A stretch of 64,000 bases of DNA from Planctomycetota bacterium. Its GTDB lineage: Bacteria; Planctomycetota; UBA8108; UBA1146. Below are positions 43,749 through 52,203 of the stretch, piece after piece. Positions within the stretch are counted from its first letter, which is position 1. Each line of letters opens with the position of its first letter. The translations under genes were made by a program, and so were the position numbers. The stretch covers positions 1 through 64,000 of the forward strand of contig JADHSM010000017.1 in assembly GCA_016776905.1 (NCBI GenBank), given 5' to 3'. A model generated the notes under the pieces. The model made no database searches, had not been told where the DNA came from, and saw only the letters and a list, made by a program, of their open reading frames with translations.

Positions 43749-43787
43749 GAGGAGCTCGAAACTGATCTCGAGTTGCCTCGAGAACAC

Positions 43788-44069
43788 CTAGTAGCGAGGC
43801 GGTCCGCCTGCACCACGTTCTGGACGAGGGCGAGCTTCGCTGACGCGAACACTACGGCCACCCATCTCACTGCCATCGAGATTATCGATAGCGCTAGACG
43901 CTGAGTCGTCATTTGCAAAGGTTACAAATCCGAAACCTTTACTACGACCCGTATCGCGGTCCTTAACCACAACTGCATCGGTGATTTCTCCACAAGACTC
44001 GAAGTGAGCACGAAGCTCAGCTTCATCCGCTGCCCAGGGGAGACCCCCGACAAATACTCTATTACCCAT
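43788..44069 (-). CDS. Single-RRM RNA-binding protein
   Basis: The 93-residue product is one RNA recognition motif with a short basic/Gly tail (PRPERGAGGPPRY). RNP2 is VFVGGL at 5-10 and RNP1 is KGFGFVTF at 44-51, both intact. The ATG at 44069 follows AGGGAG by a normal distance; the longer open frame would start inside the leader hairpins. Bacterial RRM proteins of this size (cyanobacterial Rbp types and relatives) are often cold- or stress-induced RNA chaperones. The gene is monocistronic, with its own terminator downstream and a structured leader upstream that could control it. Two Gly-rich neighbours of the RNP motifs support RNA binding. Confidence 0.92.
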   Translation of the reverse strand: MGNRVFVGGLPWAADEAELRAHFESCGEITDAVVVKDRDTGRSKGFGFVTFANDDSASSAIDNLDGSEMGGRSVRVSEARPRPERGAGGPPRY

Positions 44070-44087
44070 GTTTCTCCCTGACCTCTC

Positions 44088-44163
44088 AAAAACCTCCGGC
44101 GAACCGGAGAGACGACCTGGGGAGTGTCGGCCGCCTGTCAAACACGAAACCCGGCGAACCGGG
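44088..44163 (-). promoter_or_regulatory. RRM gene leader with two UUCG-capped hairpins
   Basis: Read on the minus strand, CCCGG-TTCG-CCGGG (44163-44150) comes first and CTCCGG-TTCG-CCGGAG (44109-44094) second. The second is followed by G and TTTTT (44088-44092), which makes it terminator-like, only about 20 bases before the start codon at 44069. Both stems have UUCG loops. The arrangement fits an attenuator or an RNA-protein autoregulation site. The remaining leader and gap 44164-44439 hold only a 12-bp palindrome GGGCTTAAGCCC at 44314-44325. Confidence 0.6.
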
Positions 44164-44439
44164 AGGAAAAATTCCGAATTCGAACAGGAGAACCTGTTCC
44201 GGCAACTCGGAAAACAAAATCAATTTTGGAGTAGGAGCGTGGGCACGAAAGGGGCGCACAAGAAAACACACTGAACAACAAAGAAAAGCGCCTCGATCTT
44301 TCGCAAGCAGTGAGGGCTTAAGCCCGTTCTCTGCATTTACTCTGTCACCGAAAGAAGAGGCTTCTCTTCAAATACCAGTAACAGGTGATAACTCAGTTTC
44401 CGCTTTCAGAAGAAAAATGCAAGGAAAGGCAAGAAATAG

Positions 44440-45462
44440 TCAGTGAGATAGCCATATCTCTAATGCTGAACGGAGTTTAAGGTCCTTTATTTCCGGTAAA
44501 ATTGACTCCAAAAGGCTTTTTGCCGCAGTATTTTTCACCTGAATTAGGGCCATCAAGGCCTGCTTGGACCCTTTTCCACCACGCCAAACCTCCCCTAAGA
44601 GGGGCACGACTTCATCACTTTGCAGTGCTGCTAATGCCACAATCTCTGCGGAATCCAGTCCCCGCTGCCTCTTCAGGCAACGTCGGAGATGCTCCACGAC
44701 ATGCTGCGTCACCTCAGCAGATAAGGAGCCCCCCGAGTAGACCGTCAACGCCAAAAACTCGTCGAGACCCAACACGCTCAAGAGTGGACCTTGCTCAATA
44801 CCCTGCTCAATACCCTGCTCAAAATCCTGTTCTGAATCGGGCCATCGTCGCTCCCTGATCTCGACTAACAGTCGCACCCAGTTCTCCCCGCTCCCCTGAG
44901 ACGATGCTAACCACTGAGGAACCCAGTAATCAAAGACCGTCTCATACAGCGGAAGAAGACCGCTCAATGGACCATTTAATCGGAGCGTGACTTCGATCTT
45001 CTCCAGTTGGGCCATCGCCCCTTCTATATCCCCGCTCCTTACTCTAAAAATGACCGCTTCAAACGCATCCTCAAACCGAAACTCGGTGAGAGCCTTTTCC
45101 AGATCTGGGGGCCCCGCCCCCAAAGGAGGAATACTGACCTGCGAAGAAGAGGTGGCATCCCTCTCGGAATCCTCAACGGGGAGGGATTCTCGCTCAGCGA
45201 CAGCGGCTGAACTGCTTCCAGAAAGCCTCACCTCAGAAAGAGCATTGGCTCGCAATAACGCCAACTGACCCTCAAGCTCTTCGCGGAGCTCTTGCTCAGA
45301 AAGCCAGCGAGATCTCAATTCTACGATCTGTGCTTCCTGGTCAGGATCGGACCTCAAGCGAGTTCTCCCAGAATCCTCCCCGACACCCAGCCAAAACACG
45401 GCCAGCAACGCTCCAAAGAGCGCTGTGAAGAAGTGCGAGAATATGAGAAGTCGCCCGGTCAT
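44440..45462 (-). CDS. Unknown membrane-anchored protein with coiled coil and helical C-terminus
   Basis: I do not recognise this 340-residue protein. It starts with one membrane helix (LIFSHFFTALFGALLAVFWLGVG) and a charged coiled-coil-like stretch (about 35-75, EAQIVELRSRWLSEQELREEL), then a Ser/Thr-rich linker (about 78-112). The rest is helical, possibly HEAT- or TPR-like (ALAALQSDEVVPLLGEVW near 295). Residues about 212-225 repeat EQGIEQG, encoded by near-identical 15-bp units at about 44790-44830. The N-terminal helix suggests a periplasmic or membrane-tethered scaffold. It is divergent from the esterase gene. Confidence 0.65.
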   Translation of the reverse strand: MTGRLLIFSHFFTALFGALLAVFWLGVGEDSGRTRLRSDPDQEAQIVELRSRWLSEQELREELEGQLALLRANALSEVRLSGSSSAAVAERESLPVEDSERDATSSSQVSIPPLGAGPPDLEKALTEFRFEDAFEAVIFRVRSGDIEGAMAQLEKIEVTLRLNGPLSGLLPLYETVFDYWVPQWLASSQGSGENWVRLLVEIRERRWPDSEQDFEQGIEQGIEQGPLLSVLGLDEFLALTVYSGGSLSAEVTQHVVEHLRRCLKRQRGLDSAEIVALAALQSDEVVPLLGEVWRGGKGSKQALMALIQVKNTAAKSLLESILPEIKDLKLRSALEIWLSH

Positions 45463-45672
45463 GATTCTCCTGAAACTTTGACCCCCACAGAGAGATGCGA
45501 ACTCGGATACAATCTCTGTGTCTTCGATACATAACTGTCCACTTTCGATGTTACCGCTTCGTAACAGAGGAACAACCTGAAGAAATCTTCTGCAACATAC
45601 GGCATAATGGATCTATTGAGGATCTACCCAATCCTCTAATAACGAACTGTTTCGGACAAGGTGAGGATCGAT

Positions 45673-47016
45673 ATGAGAACCCCAATAATGAAGAATGTCG
45701 TCCAGCGCTCTTGGTCACTGTTCATCCTGCTGGCGGTCATCGTGATTCCTGTCGCTATCCCAGCGGCGTCAACTTCGGTCATCCCTCATGCTCTTCCCTC
45801 GACGGAAACAACGACAGCCGCCCTCGATCTCCTCGCCGCTCTCGACGAAGGGGACCTGGAGAGTCTTAGCAAAAACTCACCCTCTAAACTGCGGAGATCG
45901 ATTCAAAGAGCCACTCCGAAACAGTCCCTCAAACCAGGACAAACAACCAGCATCGAATTCACCGCTGAGGATGGACGCGATACCAAAGTTACGATGTACG
46001 CTCCATCCAGCCGTCAAAAATCATACGGCCTGATCGTGATGCTTCATGGTTATGGCGGGAATGGGCGATCCGTCGTCTCTAGGTCTTATCAAAACTTTGC
46101 CAACAAAAATGGCTACATCGTCGTATCGCCGGATGCGAAACGCCCCGCCGAAACGGGACAATGGAATGAAGACCTTCCAAGAAATATCTTGGGATCCCCC
46201 ACGCAACATTGGTGGGTTTACCGCTCGGATGCGTTCATCAATTCCATCCTGAACGAACTGACCTGGAAGTATCCCATCGACCGAAACAGAGTTGTTCTCT
46301 CGGGGATGTCGATGGGGGGCTGGGGGACTTGGAATCTAGGCTCCCGTTTCGCAGATCGATTCAGTGCTCTCGCACCCCTCGCTGGCGGACTCTGCATGAG
46401 AGATTACGAAAGCGACGATCTCGATAAACGTTATCGCGTTCTGTTGGAAAACTTACGTTGGCTTCCTTCTTACTTTGTACATGGCTCCGACGACGAAATC
46501 GTCCCTGCCCGTTTTTCGCAAATGATCGAAGACGAGCTCCTCACCCTGGAGTACGACCACGTCTACGAAGAACTCAACGGCGTCGGCCACAACCTCGACC
46601 TCAGGGGAACTGGACGCATCCTGCCCAAGATACACACCTGGATGCAAAAGAAGCGTCGCGTCCTCGATCCACCACACATCACCCATAACGCCCTCAATAC
46701 CGATCATGGGCGTCAGCACTGGGTACGCATTGACAAGTTCGAGAAAGATGCAAATCCCGCACGGATTGAAGCAAAGGTAGAAAAAGGCAACAAGATCGTC
46801 ATAGAGAGTACCAATGTCGAGGAGCTGACCTTGTTCGTTTCCGAAAAACTACTCAAGGAAAAGAACAAGATCATCGTCGAATGGAACGGCAAAGAAGTTC
46901 ATTCCGACAAGGTCAAAGAATCGCTAGAGGCCGTGATCGAATCCTGGAAGGGCCGAAGGGATCCATTCCTTCTGCACACACGCATGATCCAGTTGGAAAA
47001 TACAGCGAAAGAGTGA
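45673..47016 (+). CDS. Secreted alpha/beta-hydrolase esterase (LpqC/feruloyl-esterase-like)
   Basis: The ATG at 45673 has GAGGA five bases upstream, so it is chosen over the GTG at 45661. The 447-residue product has a signal sequence (SLFILLAVIVIPVAIPAA). The hydrolase domain shows the oxyanion region IVMLHGYGGNGRS, the nucleophile Ser213 in GMSMGG, Asp in HGSDDEIVP and His in GVGHNLD, a full triad in the usual order. Relatives cleave polyhydroxybutyrate oligomers, feruloyl or acetyl esters. A C-terminal extension of about 110 residues (from about 335) looks like a beta-rich add-on, as in several polysaccharide-linked esterases. The next gene is 121 bp away behind an AT-rich spacer. Confidence 0.82.
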   Translation: MRTPIMKNVVQRSWSLFILLAVIVIPVAIPAASTSVIPHALPSTETTTAALDLLAALDEGDLESLSKNSPSKLRRSIQRATPKQSLKPGQTTSIEFTAEDGRDTKVTMYAPSSRQKSYGLIVMLHGYGGNGRSVVSRSYQNFANKNGYIVVSPDAKRPAETGQWNEDLPRNILGSPTQHWWVYRSDAFINSILNELTWKYPIDRNRVVLSGMSMGGWGTWNLGSRFADRFSALAPLAGGLCMRDYESDDLDKRYRVLLENLRWLPSYFVHGSDDEIVPARFSQMIEDELLTLEYDHVYEELNGVGHNLDLRGTGRILPKIHTWMQKKRRVLDPPHITHNALNTDHGRQHWVRIDKFEKDANPARIEAKVEKGNKIVIESTNVEELTLFVSEKLLKEKNKIIVEWNGKEVHSDKVKESLEAVIESWKGRRDPFLLHTRMIQLENTAKE

Positions 47017-47048
47017 GAGGTCAGCACTCCTGAAAAACCCTTCAATTT

Positions 47049-47088
47049 ATATAATTATGGAAATGTAGTTATATTTTCATATAATTAT
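47049..47088. repeat. AT-rich 10-bp direct repeats, 30 bp apart
   Basis: ATATAATTAT occurs at 47049-47058 and again at 47079-47088, exactly 30 bp apart, in an AT-rich spacer that contrasts with the surrounding sequence. Three helical turns of spacing would place two protein-binding sites on the same face of DNA. It lies upstream of the small membrane gene at 47138. Confidence 0.45.
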
Positions 47089-47137
47089 AAACAGTCAGTT
47101 CTTCTGATGATTGTTCTTAACAGAAGGGGAAACCGTC

Positions 47138-47395
47138 ATGAAAATTGCTGGATACCTGATCATCGCTTTCGGACTTGTCGATCTCATCGGGTCTTATGCA
47201 GGCTTTGATCTTTGGGGAAGCCTCGGTATCATCTTGCCCGAAGTGATCAGGCAGTTTTCTTCCTACTGCGAAATAGCTCTGGGATATTTCCTGATCAATC
47301 TCGGCTCTAGGGGTGAAGAGGAGGAGCCTGCAATCGCAGAGGATGATCAAGGCGCAGGCCTTGCCGATGGCGACCCAGGGGAAGACGGTGAGTAG
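47138..47395 (+). CDS. Small two-helix membrane protein with acidic tail
   Basis: The 85-residue product has two hydrophobic helices (about 4-20 and 45-62) and an acidic C-terminal tail (RGEEEEPAIAEDDQG onward). The ATG at 47138 follows AAGGGGA at about seven bases. The N-terminal MKIAGYLIIAFGLVDLIGSY pattern recurs in conserved hypothetical proteins of marine bacteria. No function is known. The gene stands alone. Confidence 0.75.
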   Translation: MKIAGYLIIAFGLVDLIGSYAGFDLWGSLGIILPEVIRQFSSYCEIALGYFLINLGSRGEEEEPAIAEDDQGAGLADGDPGEDGE

Positions 47396-47523
47396 CCCTT
47401 AAGCCGGCCACAATTCCAAACCCATGAGGCCTTAGAGCCCCACGCTCCCGAACCCTAATCCGGTAAGGCCACACAACCTTGCAGGCGAGGGATGACATCA
47501 TGGAACCAGATCAAGGTGCCATA

Positions 47524-49170
47524 ATGTCTTCTCTGTTCTTTTCTCTTCTTCGCAATGATTCTGCCCTGCAACCAAAAAGGTGGCTTTGGGTTGCCCATGA
47601 TCAATTGCATCCGCTCTTCAACCCTTGGGCAGGTGAACCTCCCGAAGAAACGGGCTTCATCTTCATCGAGTCTGCACAACGGGGTCACGCACGCCCTTAC
47701 CACCGCCAAAAGTTAGCCTTCATTCTTTCCAATCTAAGGCACCGTGCTTTGGAAAGTCAGCTTGAAGGACATCCTGTTCGATATCTTTCAACCACTGCAA
47801 CGTACGGCGAAGCCCTACACTCTCTGTCGGAGAAACTCGGAAACATCCATGTCCTGAGATCACCCGAAAGGGAGATCAGAGAGCAACTGAAGCCAGGACT
47901 CGATGACGGATCATTGCTAGAGCACGAACACACCGGTTGGCTCACCACGCGAGAACAGTTTTTAGAAAGCGTTGGCAGCACACCTCCTTTCCGAATGGAC
48001 ACTTTTTACCGTCATTTTCGAAAGTCGACAGGCGTTCTCATGGAAGACAACGCTCCTGCCGGAGGTAGGTTCAGCCACGATGCCGACAATCGTCAACCCT
48101 GGAAGGGCGATCCCGTCCCACCAGAGGAACCCTTATTCGAAGAAGACGATATCGACATCGAAGTGAAGCGTTTTGTTCTCTCGCAATTCCCTGAACACCC
48201 CGGCGACGTGGATATGTCACGCATTCCCACCAGCGAAACACAAGCAAGGGAAGCGTTTGAATTTTCCAAGAGTGTTCTCCAGCACTTTGGTCCCCATGAA
48301 GATGCCTTCAGTGAACACTCCAGAGGCCTGTTCCATACACGGCTCGCCAGTGTGTTGCATCTTCACCGATTACTCCCGAGAGAAGTTCTCGAGATGGCTC
48401 TCGCTAGCGACGCGCCGTTAAATAGCAAAGAGGGTTTCATACGGCAGCTGATCTGGCGCGAATACATGTTTCATGTACACGAAGTCACTGACGGTTTTCG
48501 CTCCTTGGAAGTGCCGAGAACATCTGCTCCATGCAGAGATGCTCGGTGGGGGGATTACAAGAATGGCCCGCAACCCCATCCAACAGACAGCCCACTGATC
48601 GACAACGAAGAGAAGCATCCCAATCGCCTTCAACAAACACGCCCTCTCCCCCCAGCATTTTGGGGTCAAGAGAGCGGACTGCGCTGCCTCGATGCGACAA
48701 CCACCGCAGTGATGGAAGATGCCTGGACTCATCATATCCCTCGCCTGATGATTCTCGGAAATCTGGCCAGCCTGTTAGATATCCATCCTAGAGAATTGAC
48801 CGATTGGTTTCATGTCGCATTTATCGATGCTTATGACTGGGTCGTAGAAACCAATGTTCTTGGGATGGGTACATTTGCCGTCGGCGAATCGATGATGACC
48901 AAACCTTATATTTCGGGGACTCCCTACATCCAAAAAATGGGGGATCATTGCCAGAAGTGTTCCTTTCATCCCAAAAAGACGTGCCCCATCTCAAAACTTT
49001 ACTGGGCTTTTTTAGAGCGACACGGAAAAGCTTTCGAAGGAAACGTACGCATGGCAATGCCATTGCGAACTTTGACGCGTCGGAGTGAAGATCAAAAAGC
49101 GTCGGACGCAGAGGCCTTTGAGTGGGTGAGCTCGACTCTATCGAGGGGCGAAGTTCTTTACCCCGATTAA
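47524..49170 (+). CDS. Photolyase/cryptochrome-related protein with Fe-S cluster (FeS-BCP type)
   Basis: A 548-residue protein of the prokaryotic iron-sulfur photolyase family. The ATG at 47524 has AAGGTG five bases upstream; an in-frame ATG at 47500 is an alternative. The N-terminal alpha/beta domain starts WLWVAHDQLHPLFNPW, and the helical FAD domain has FIRQLIWREYMFH and AWTHHIPRLMILGNLA. Four Cys fit the cluster: Cys388 (RCLDA), Cys476 and Cys479 (HCQKC), and Cys487 (KKTCP). These enzymes repair (6-4) photoproducts or sense light. The last Cys gap is eight residues, shorter than I expect for the family, so the cluster ligands should be checked. No partner gene is evident. Confidence 0.88.
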   Translation: MSSLFFSLLRNDSALQPKRWLWVAHDQLHPLFNPWAGEPPEETGFIFIESAQRGHARPYHRQKLAFILSNLRHRALESQLEGHPVRYLSTTATYGEALHSLSEKLGNIHVLRSPEREIREQLKPGLDDGSLLEHEHTGWLTTREQFLESVGSTPPFRMDTFYRHFRKSTGVLMEDNAPAGGRFSHDADNRQPWKGDPVPPEEPLFEEDDIDIEVKRFVLSQFPEHPGDVDMSRIPTSETQAREAFEFSKSVLQHFGPHEDAFSEHSRGLFHTRLASVLHLHRLLPREVLEMALASDAPLNSKEGFIRQLIWREYMFHVHEVTDGFRSLEVPRTSAPCRDARWGDYKNGPQPHPTDSPLIDNEEKHPNRLQQTRPLPPAFWGQESGLRCLDATTTAVMEDAWTHHIPRLMILGNLASLLDIHPRELTDWFHVAFIDAYDWVVETNVLGMGTFAVGESMMTKPYISGTPYIQKMGDHCQKCSFHPKKTCPISKLYWAFLERHGKAFEGNVRMAMPLRTLTRRSEDQKASDAEAFEWVSSTLSRGEVLYPD

Positions 49171-49239
49171 TGCTCTACCGGTTCACCACTCGCCTCGAAA
49201 CAGATACAGTGCCGATACCAAAAAAGACTGGAGCTTAAT

Positions 49240-49623
49240 ATGATCGAAAAGATGAATTGGGTGGGCGACATCAACGGCCACATTGTCGTGATCAACGAAG
49301 AGAACTCTGAAACCATTCTCGACCGACCTGGTGATCTTGTTGCTCATATGATGCAGGAAAAGTGCAACGCTGAATTACAAGCTTCAATTCTTATTCATGG
49401 ATACTGCCTTGCCACTCAAGGAGTGCGTCTCCCTCACTTGGTGCGCCAAGTATTGGGGAAGACAGGGGCTTTTATCCGTAGCGTTGACATGAATTCGATG
49501 CCGCTCTACACAGCCTCGGATCACTTTCAAAAGTTTTTCAGCGAATGCCCTGCAGAAGGAGAAGAACTTCAACAAGCGGTATTAGATGAAGTACAAAAAT
49601 ATGCACGCGACCTTGTGACTTGA
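49240..49623 (+). CDS. Conserved hypothetical protein, 127 residues
   Basis: I do not recognise this protein. It is soluble, with a beta-rich start (INGHIVVINEENSETILDR), a helical middle (LVRQVLGKTGAFIR) and an acidic C-terminus. The ATG follows GGAG by six bases. It lies 69 bp after the photolyase-like gene in the same direction and may share its transcript, but no functional link can be shown. Confidence 0.6.
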   Translation: MIEKMNWVGDINGHIVVINEENSETILDRPGDLVAHMMQEKCNAELQASILIHGYCLATQGVRLPHLVRQVLGKTGAFIRSVDMNSMPLYTASDHFQKFFSECPAEGEELQQAVLDEVQKYARDLVT

Positions 49624-49668
49624 TTTCATAAACTCTAGCGGCTTGATTCACAAAAAGACTGCGTCTAT

Positions 49669-49716
49669 TTATTCCTCAAGAAACGACACAGCTTACTCCT
49701 CAAGAAACGACACCTC
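49669..49716 (-). repeat. Tandem duplication of the carbonic anhydrase gene's 3' end
   Basis: A 24-bp unit ending the gene (VSFLEE plus stop on the minus strand, 49693-49716) is repeated immediately downstream (49669-49692) with one or two changes, giving a second in-frame copy of VSFLEE and a second stop. Reading through the first stop would extend the protein by one more copy. It is probably a slippage duplication without functional effect. Confidence 0.75.
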
Positions 49717-50295
49717 GCCCGAAGAGATATCAAAGACAGCCCCGACAACTTCGATGCCATCTCCCCAGCCCGAACTCACTTCGCGAACCTTTTTAACAGT
49801 CGCCACCACATGTTGCTCGACAGCGGCATGGATCACTTCGTTTTTGTCACTTGCTGAATCATAGTCGTGTTGACACGATTCAACAGCAGGTCGAATTGCT
49901 TCCCGGACCGTCTCCAAATAAGGAAAGCTGTCAGTGCTTCCCTTGGGATAACCCAATGTCGACTTGATCGCCCCACAGTCCCTGTGACCCAAAACCAATA
50001 CAAGTTTTGCACCCAAACCCGCACAGCCAAATTCAATACTTTCTGACATATGCACATCGAGGACGTGTCCGGCAACTCTGTGAACAAATATTCTTCCGCA
50101 GCCTTGTTGAAAAATCACTTCAGGAGGGACTCGTGAATCAGCACAAGACAACACGACGGCCATCGGCTTTTGTGGGGGGACAACTCCGTGATCGGGGGTC
50201 GGTATCGAGATGGCCCCGTCTGAAGATGCCACCTCATGAATGAAAGCCGCATTGCCCCGACGCAGTGTTTCCAAAGTATCTTGAGCAGTAGACAT
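49693..50295 (-). CDS. Beta-class carbonic anhydrase
   Basis: A 200-residue cytoplasmic enzyme that interconverts CO2 and bicarbonate. The zinc ligands Cys51, His104 and Cys107 are present (VLSCADSRV and LGHRDCGAI), and the Asp53/Arg55 dyad of the active site is intact, so it should be active. The conserved RVAGH near 73-77 and SIEFGC near 86-91 complete the fold. It is monocistronic between HtrA upstream and a plus-strand gene downstream. A hairpin at 50330-50351 separates it from htrA. Confidence 0.93.
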   Translation of the reverse strand: MSTAQDTLETLRRGNAAFIHEVASSDGAISIPTPDHGVVPPQKPMAVVLSCADSRVPPEVIFQQGCGRIFVHRVAGHVLDVHMSESIEFGCAGLGAKLVLVLGHRDCGAIKSTLGYPKGSTDSFPYLETVREAIRPAVESCQHDYDSASDKNEVIHAAVEQHVVATVKKVREVSSGWGDGIEVVGAVFDISSGEVSFLEE

Positions 50296-50329
50296 CCACC
50301 CTCCTTCCCCTAACAGGATATCGAAAGGC

Positions 50330-50351
50330 GGGGAGGGGTCAAAGCCTCCCC
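50330..50351 (-). terminator. Hairpin between htrA-like gene and carbonic anhydrase gene
   Basis: GGGGAGG at 50330-50336 pairs with CCTCCCC at 50345-50351 across an eight-base loop. The minus-strand tail GCCTTTCG has few T, so it is a weak terminator or merely a leader hairpin. Confidence 0.4.
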
Positions 50352-50371
50352 ACTTCGATCTTCGGAAAGCT

Positions 50372-51451
50372 TCAGGATGGGGGCGCCTGCAATACCGTCC
50401 TCAGAGAGCGTCTCGTAGAATCACATTCAAAAACCACCTCGACCTCCATTCCAGGTCGATAGTCTTCAAGAATAGATAACAGTTGTCCAAGTGAAGGGGT
50501 TTCTCGTCCATCGATGGCCACGATCATGTCGCGAACCTCACCCTCTTCTACCCCTTGAACGCCCAGATCCTGCAAAGGACCATCTACGCTGACAACGACC
50601 ACTCCCTTAAATCGAGAAGCGTTGCTGCCGTTGTAGGGGACAAAACCTAAGACAGGCCTTCTCACTTCTCCATGCTCAATGAGGTCTGGAACAATCCTTA
50701 ATACCGTGTCCACAGGTATCGAGAATGAAATACCAGCACTGGCTCCAGTAGGACTATAGATCGCGGTATTCACTCCGATCAGTCGGCCCGAACTATCCAG
50801 TAGCGGCCCCCCTGAATTGCCGGGATTGACAGCAGCATCCGTCTGTATGACATCGTGAATCGTTGTGCCCTGAAGAGACTGAATCTCGCGCCCCAATGCA
50901 CTGATCACTCCACGACTGAGAGACTGATCCAAACCAAATGGATTCCCGATGGCGTGGATACTTTGTCCCACTTTCAAATCGTCACTGGTGCCTAACGGAA
51001 TCAGATCCGTGCCCTCTGGAATATCTTCGATACGAAGAACCGCTAAATCCTTGGCGCGAGAATACCCAACGACGGTGGCTTTCGTGGAAGTTCCATCACT
51101 GAACACGATGGAAATCCCACCGCTGGCATTGGCGACCACGTGATAATTCGTGACGATGTGGCCGTCGAGATCCCAGATGAAACCTGTTCCTGTTCCCGAG
51201 GGTACTTGGAACACATCTCGACTAAAAAGCCCCTGAACTTTTTTACTGGTACGAACATTGACGACTGAGGGCGCAGACTTCTCGAACAGTCGCACCAATT
51301 GAACCTCTTCGCCGCTCAAGCGACCGCGAGGAACAGGCTGCCGATCGGTCAGGGTGGCCCCAGTTTCAAGCGTGAGTGACAGTAATCCCGCAACAGAAAG
51401 CGCCAACAGAACGAATCCCCTAAGGCTCAAACCGGGTACTAAAGAGGTCAT
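50372..51451 (-). CDS. HtrA/DegS-like serine protease with PDZ domain
   Basis: The 359-residue product has an N-terminal membrane helix (LSLRGFVLLALSVAGLLSLTL), suggesting a periplasmic, membrane-tethered protease. The trypsin-like triad is complete: His104 (TNYHVV), Asp135 (AKDLAVL) and Ser213 (GNSGGPL). One PDZ domain follows (about 255-355, RPVLGFVPYN onward), as in DegS. DegS-type enzymes sense misfolded envelope proteins and start the sigma-E response; no anti-sigma gene is near, so quality control is the safer call. The start is the ATG at 51451. Confidence 0.92.
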   Translation of the reverse strand: MTSLVPGLSLRGFVLLALSVAGLLSLTLETGATLTDRQPVPRGRLSGEEVQLVRLFEKSAPSVVNVRTSKKVQGLFSRDVFQVPSGTGTGFIWDLDGHIVTNYHVVANASGGISIVFSDGTSTKATVVGYSRAKDLAVLRIEDIPEGTDLIPLGTSDDLKVGQSIHAIGNPFGLDQSLSRGVISALGREIQSLQGTTIHDVIQTDAAVNPGNSGGPLLDSSGRLIGVNTAIYSPTGASAGISFSIPVDTVLRIVPDLIEHGEVRRPVLGFVPYNGSNASRFKGVVVVSVDGPLQDLGVQGVEEGEVRDMIVAIDGRETPSLGQLLSILEDYRPGMEVEVVFECDSTRRSLRTVLQAPPS

Positions 51452-51543
51452 GGCTCCATCCGTTCTATGACTCTAGGAACATTCAAGGCGATCAAAGCAA
51501 AACAGGACTCGACAGATCCTTCGATTCCGGTTGTCATAATAAT

Positions 51544-52203
51544 ATGAATACCGAAGACCCAAACTCTCCCCCTGCTCCTCCGGAACAAAAGCCGACCGGA
51601 GAACTCGATGATCAGGGGTCGATTTCCCCGGTCGGGGACAGCCCAGCCGCTCCACTCGCGGGAACTCCGACCAGAACGCACGCCGCTCTGCTCTTCATTC
51701 TGATCTGTGGAACACTTCTAGCTGCTGACTTATGGACGAAATCGGCGGCCTTCGAGTTCCTAGATGTTTCCATTTTCACCACGCCATCCGGATTTCCCGC
51801 AGTGACCCGCTCTCCCATCCACGTGCTGTTTCCAGGATGTGCTTTGGAAGCCGCCCTCAATCTTGGGGCTTTCAATGGTTGGTTCGCCTGGGCCCCGTGG
51901 TTGCTGATCGGGGTTTCTCTCTTGGCTCTTCCTCTGTGCTTCTTCTGGGCCACATTTCGATCGAGCAACTATCTCTTCGTGATCGCGCTGGCATTAATCT
52001 CCTCAGGAGCCGCGGGCAATCTTTATGACCGCTGGGTGATTGGCGGGGTTCGCGACTTTATTCGCTGGTCAGTAAAATGGGGAAACACCGAATACGTGTG
52101 GCCCAATTTCAACTTAGCAGACAGTCACATCGTTATTGGAGTTGCAATAGTTATGGTGCTGGAGTGGCGAAAGCCCGAGATTTCAGAAGCCACCCATCCC
52201 TGA
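51544..52203 (+). CDS. lspA: Prolipoprotein signal peptidase II
   Basis: LspA removes the signal peptide from lipidated prolipoproteins at the outer face of the inner membrane. The 219-residue protein has four membrane helices and the catalytic Asp171 (GGVRDFI) and Asp193 (FNLADS), plus ALNLGAFNG at 104-112 and GNLYDRW at 158-164. A Pro-rich N-terminal extension of about 45 residues precedes the first helix and is longer than usual. The many lipoproteins in this window fit its presence. Its 3' end overlaps the convergent glycosyltransferase gene by 53 bp. Confidence 0.93.
   Translation: MNTEDPNSPPAPPEQKPTGELDDQGSISPVGDSPAAPLAGTPTRTHAALLFILICGTLLAADLWTKSAAFEFLDVSIFTTPSGFPAVTRSPIHVLFPGCALEAALNLGAFNGWFAWAPWLLIGVSLLALPLCFFWATFRSSNYLFVIALALISSGAAGNLYDRWVIGGVRDFIRWSVKWGNTEYVWPNFNLADSHIVIGVAIVMVLEWRKPEISEATHP

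Noticed and set aside
44150-44163. First UUCG hairpin as a terminator
   Set aside because: It is followed by TTTCG rather than a T tract, so only the second hairpin is terminator-like.
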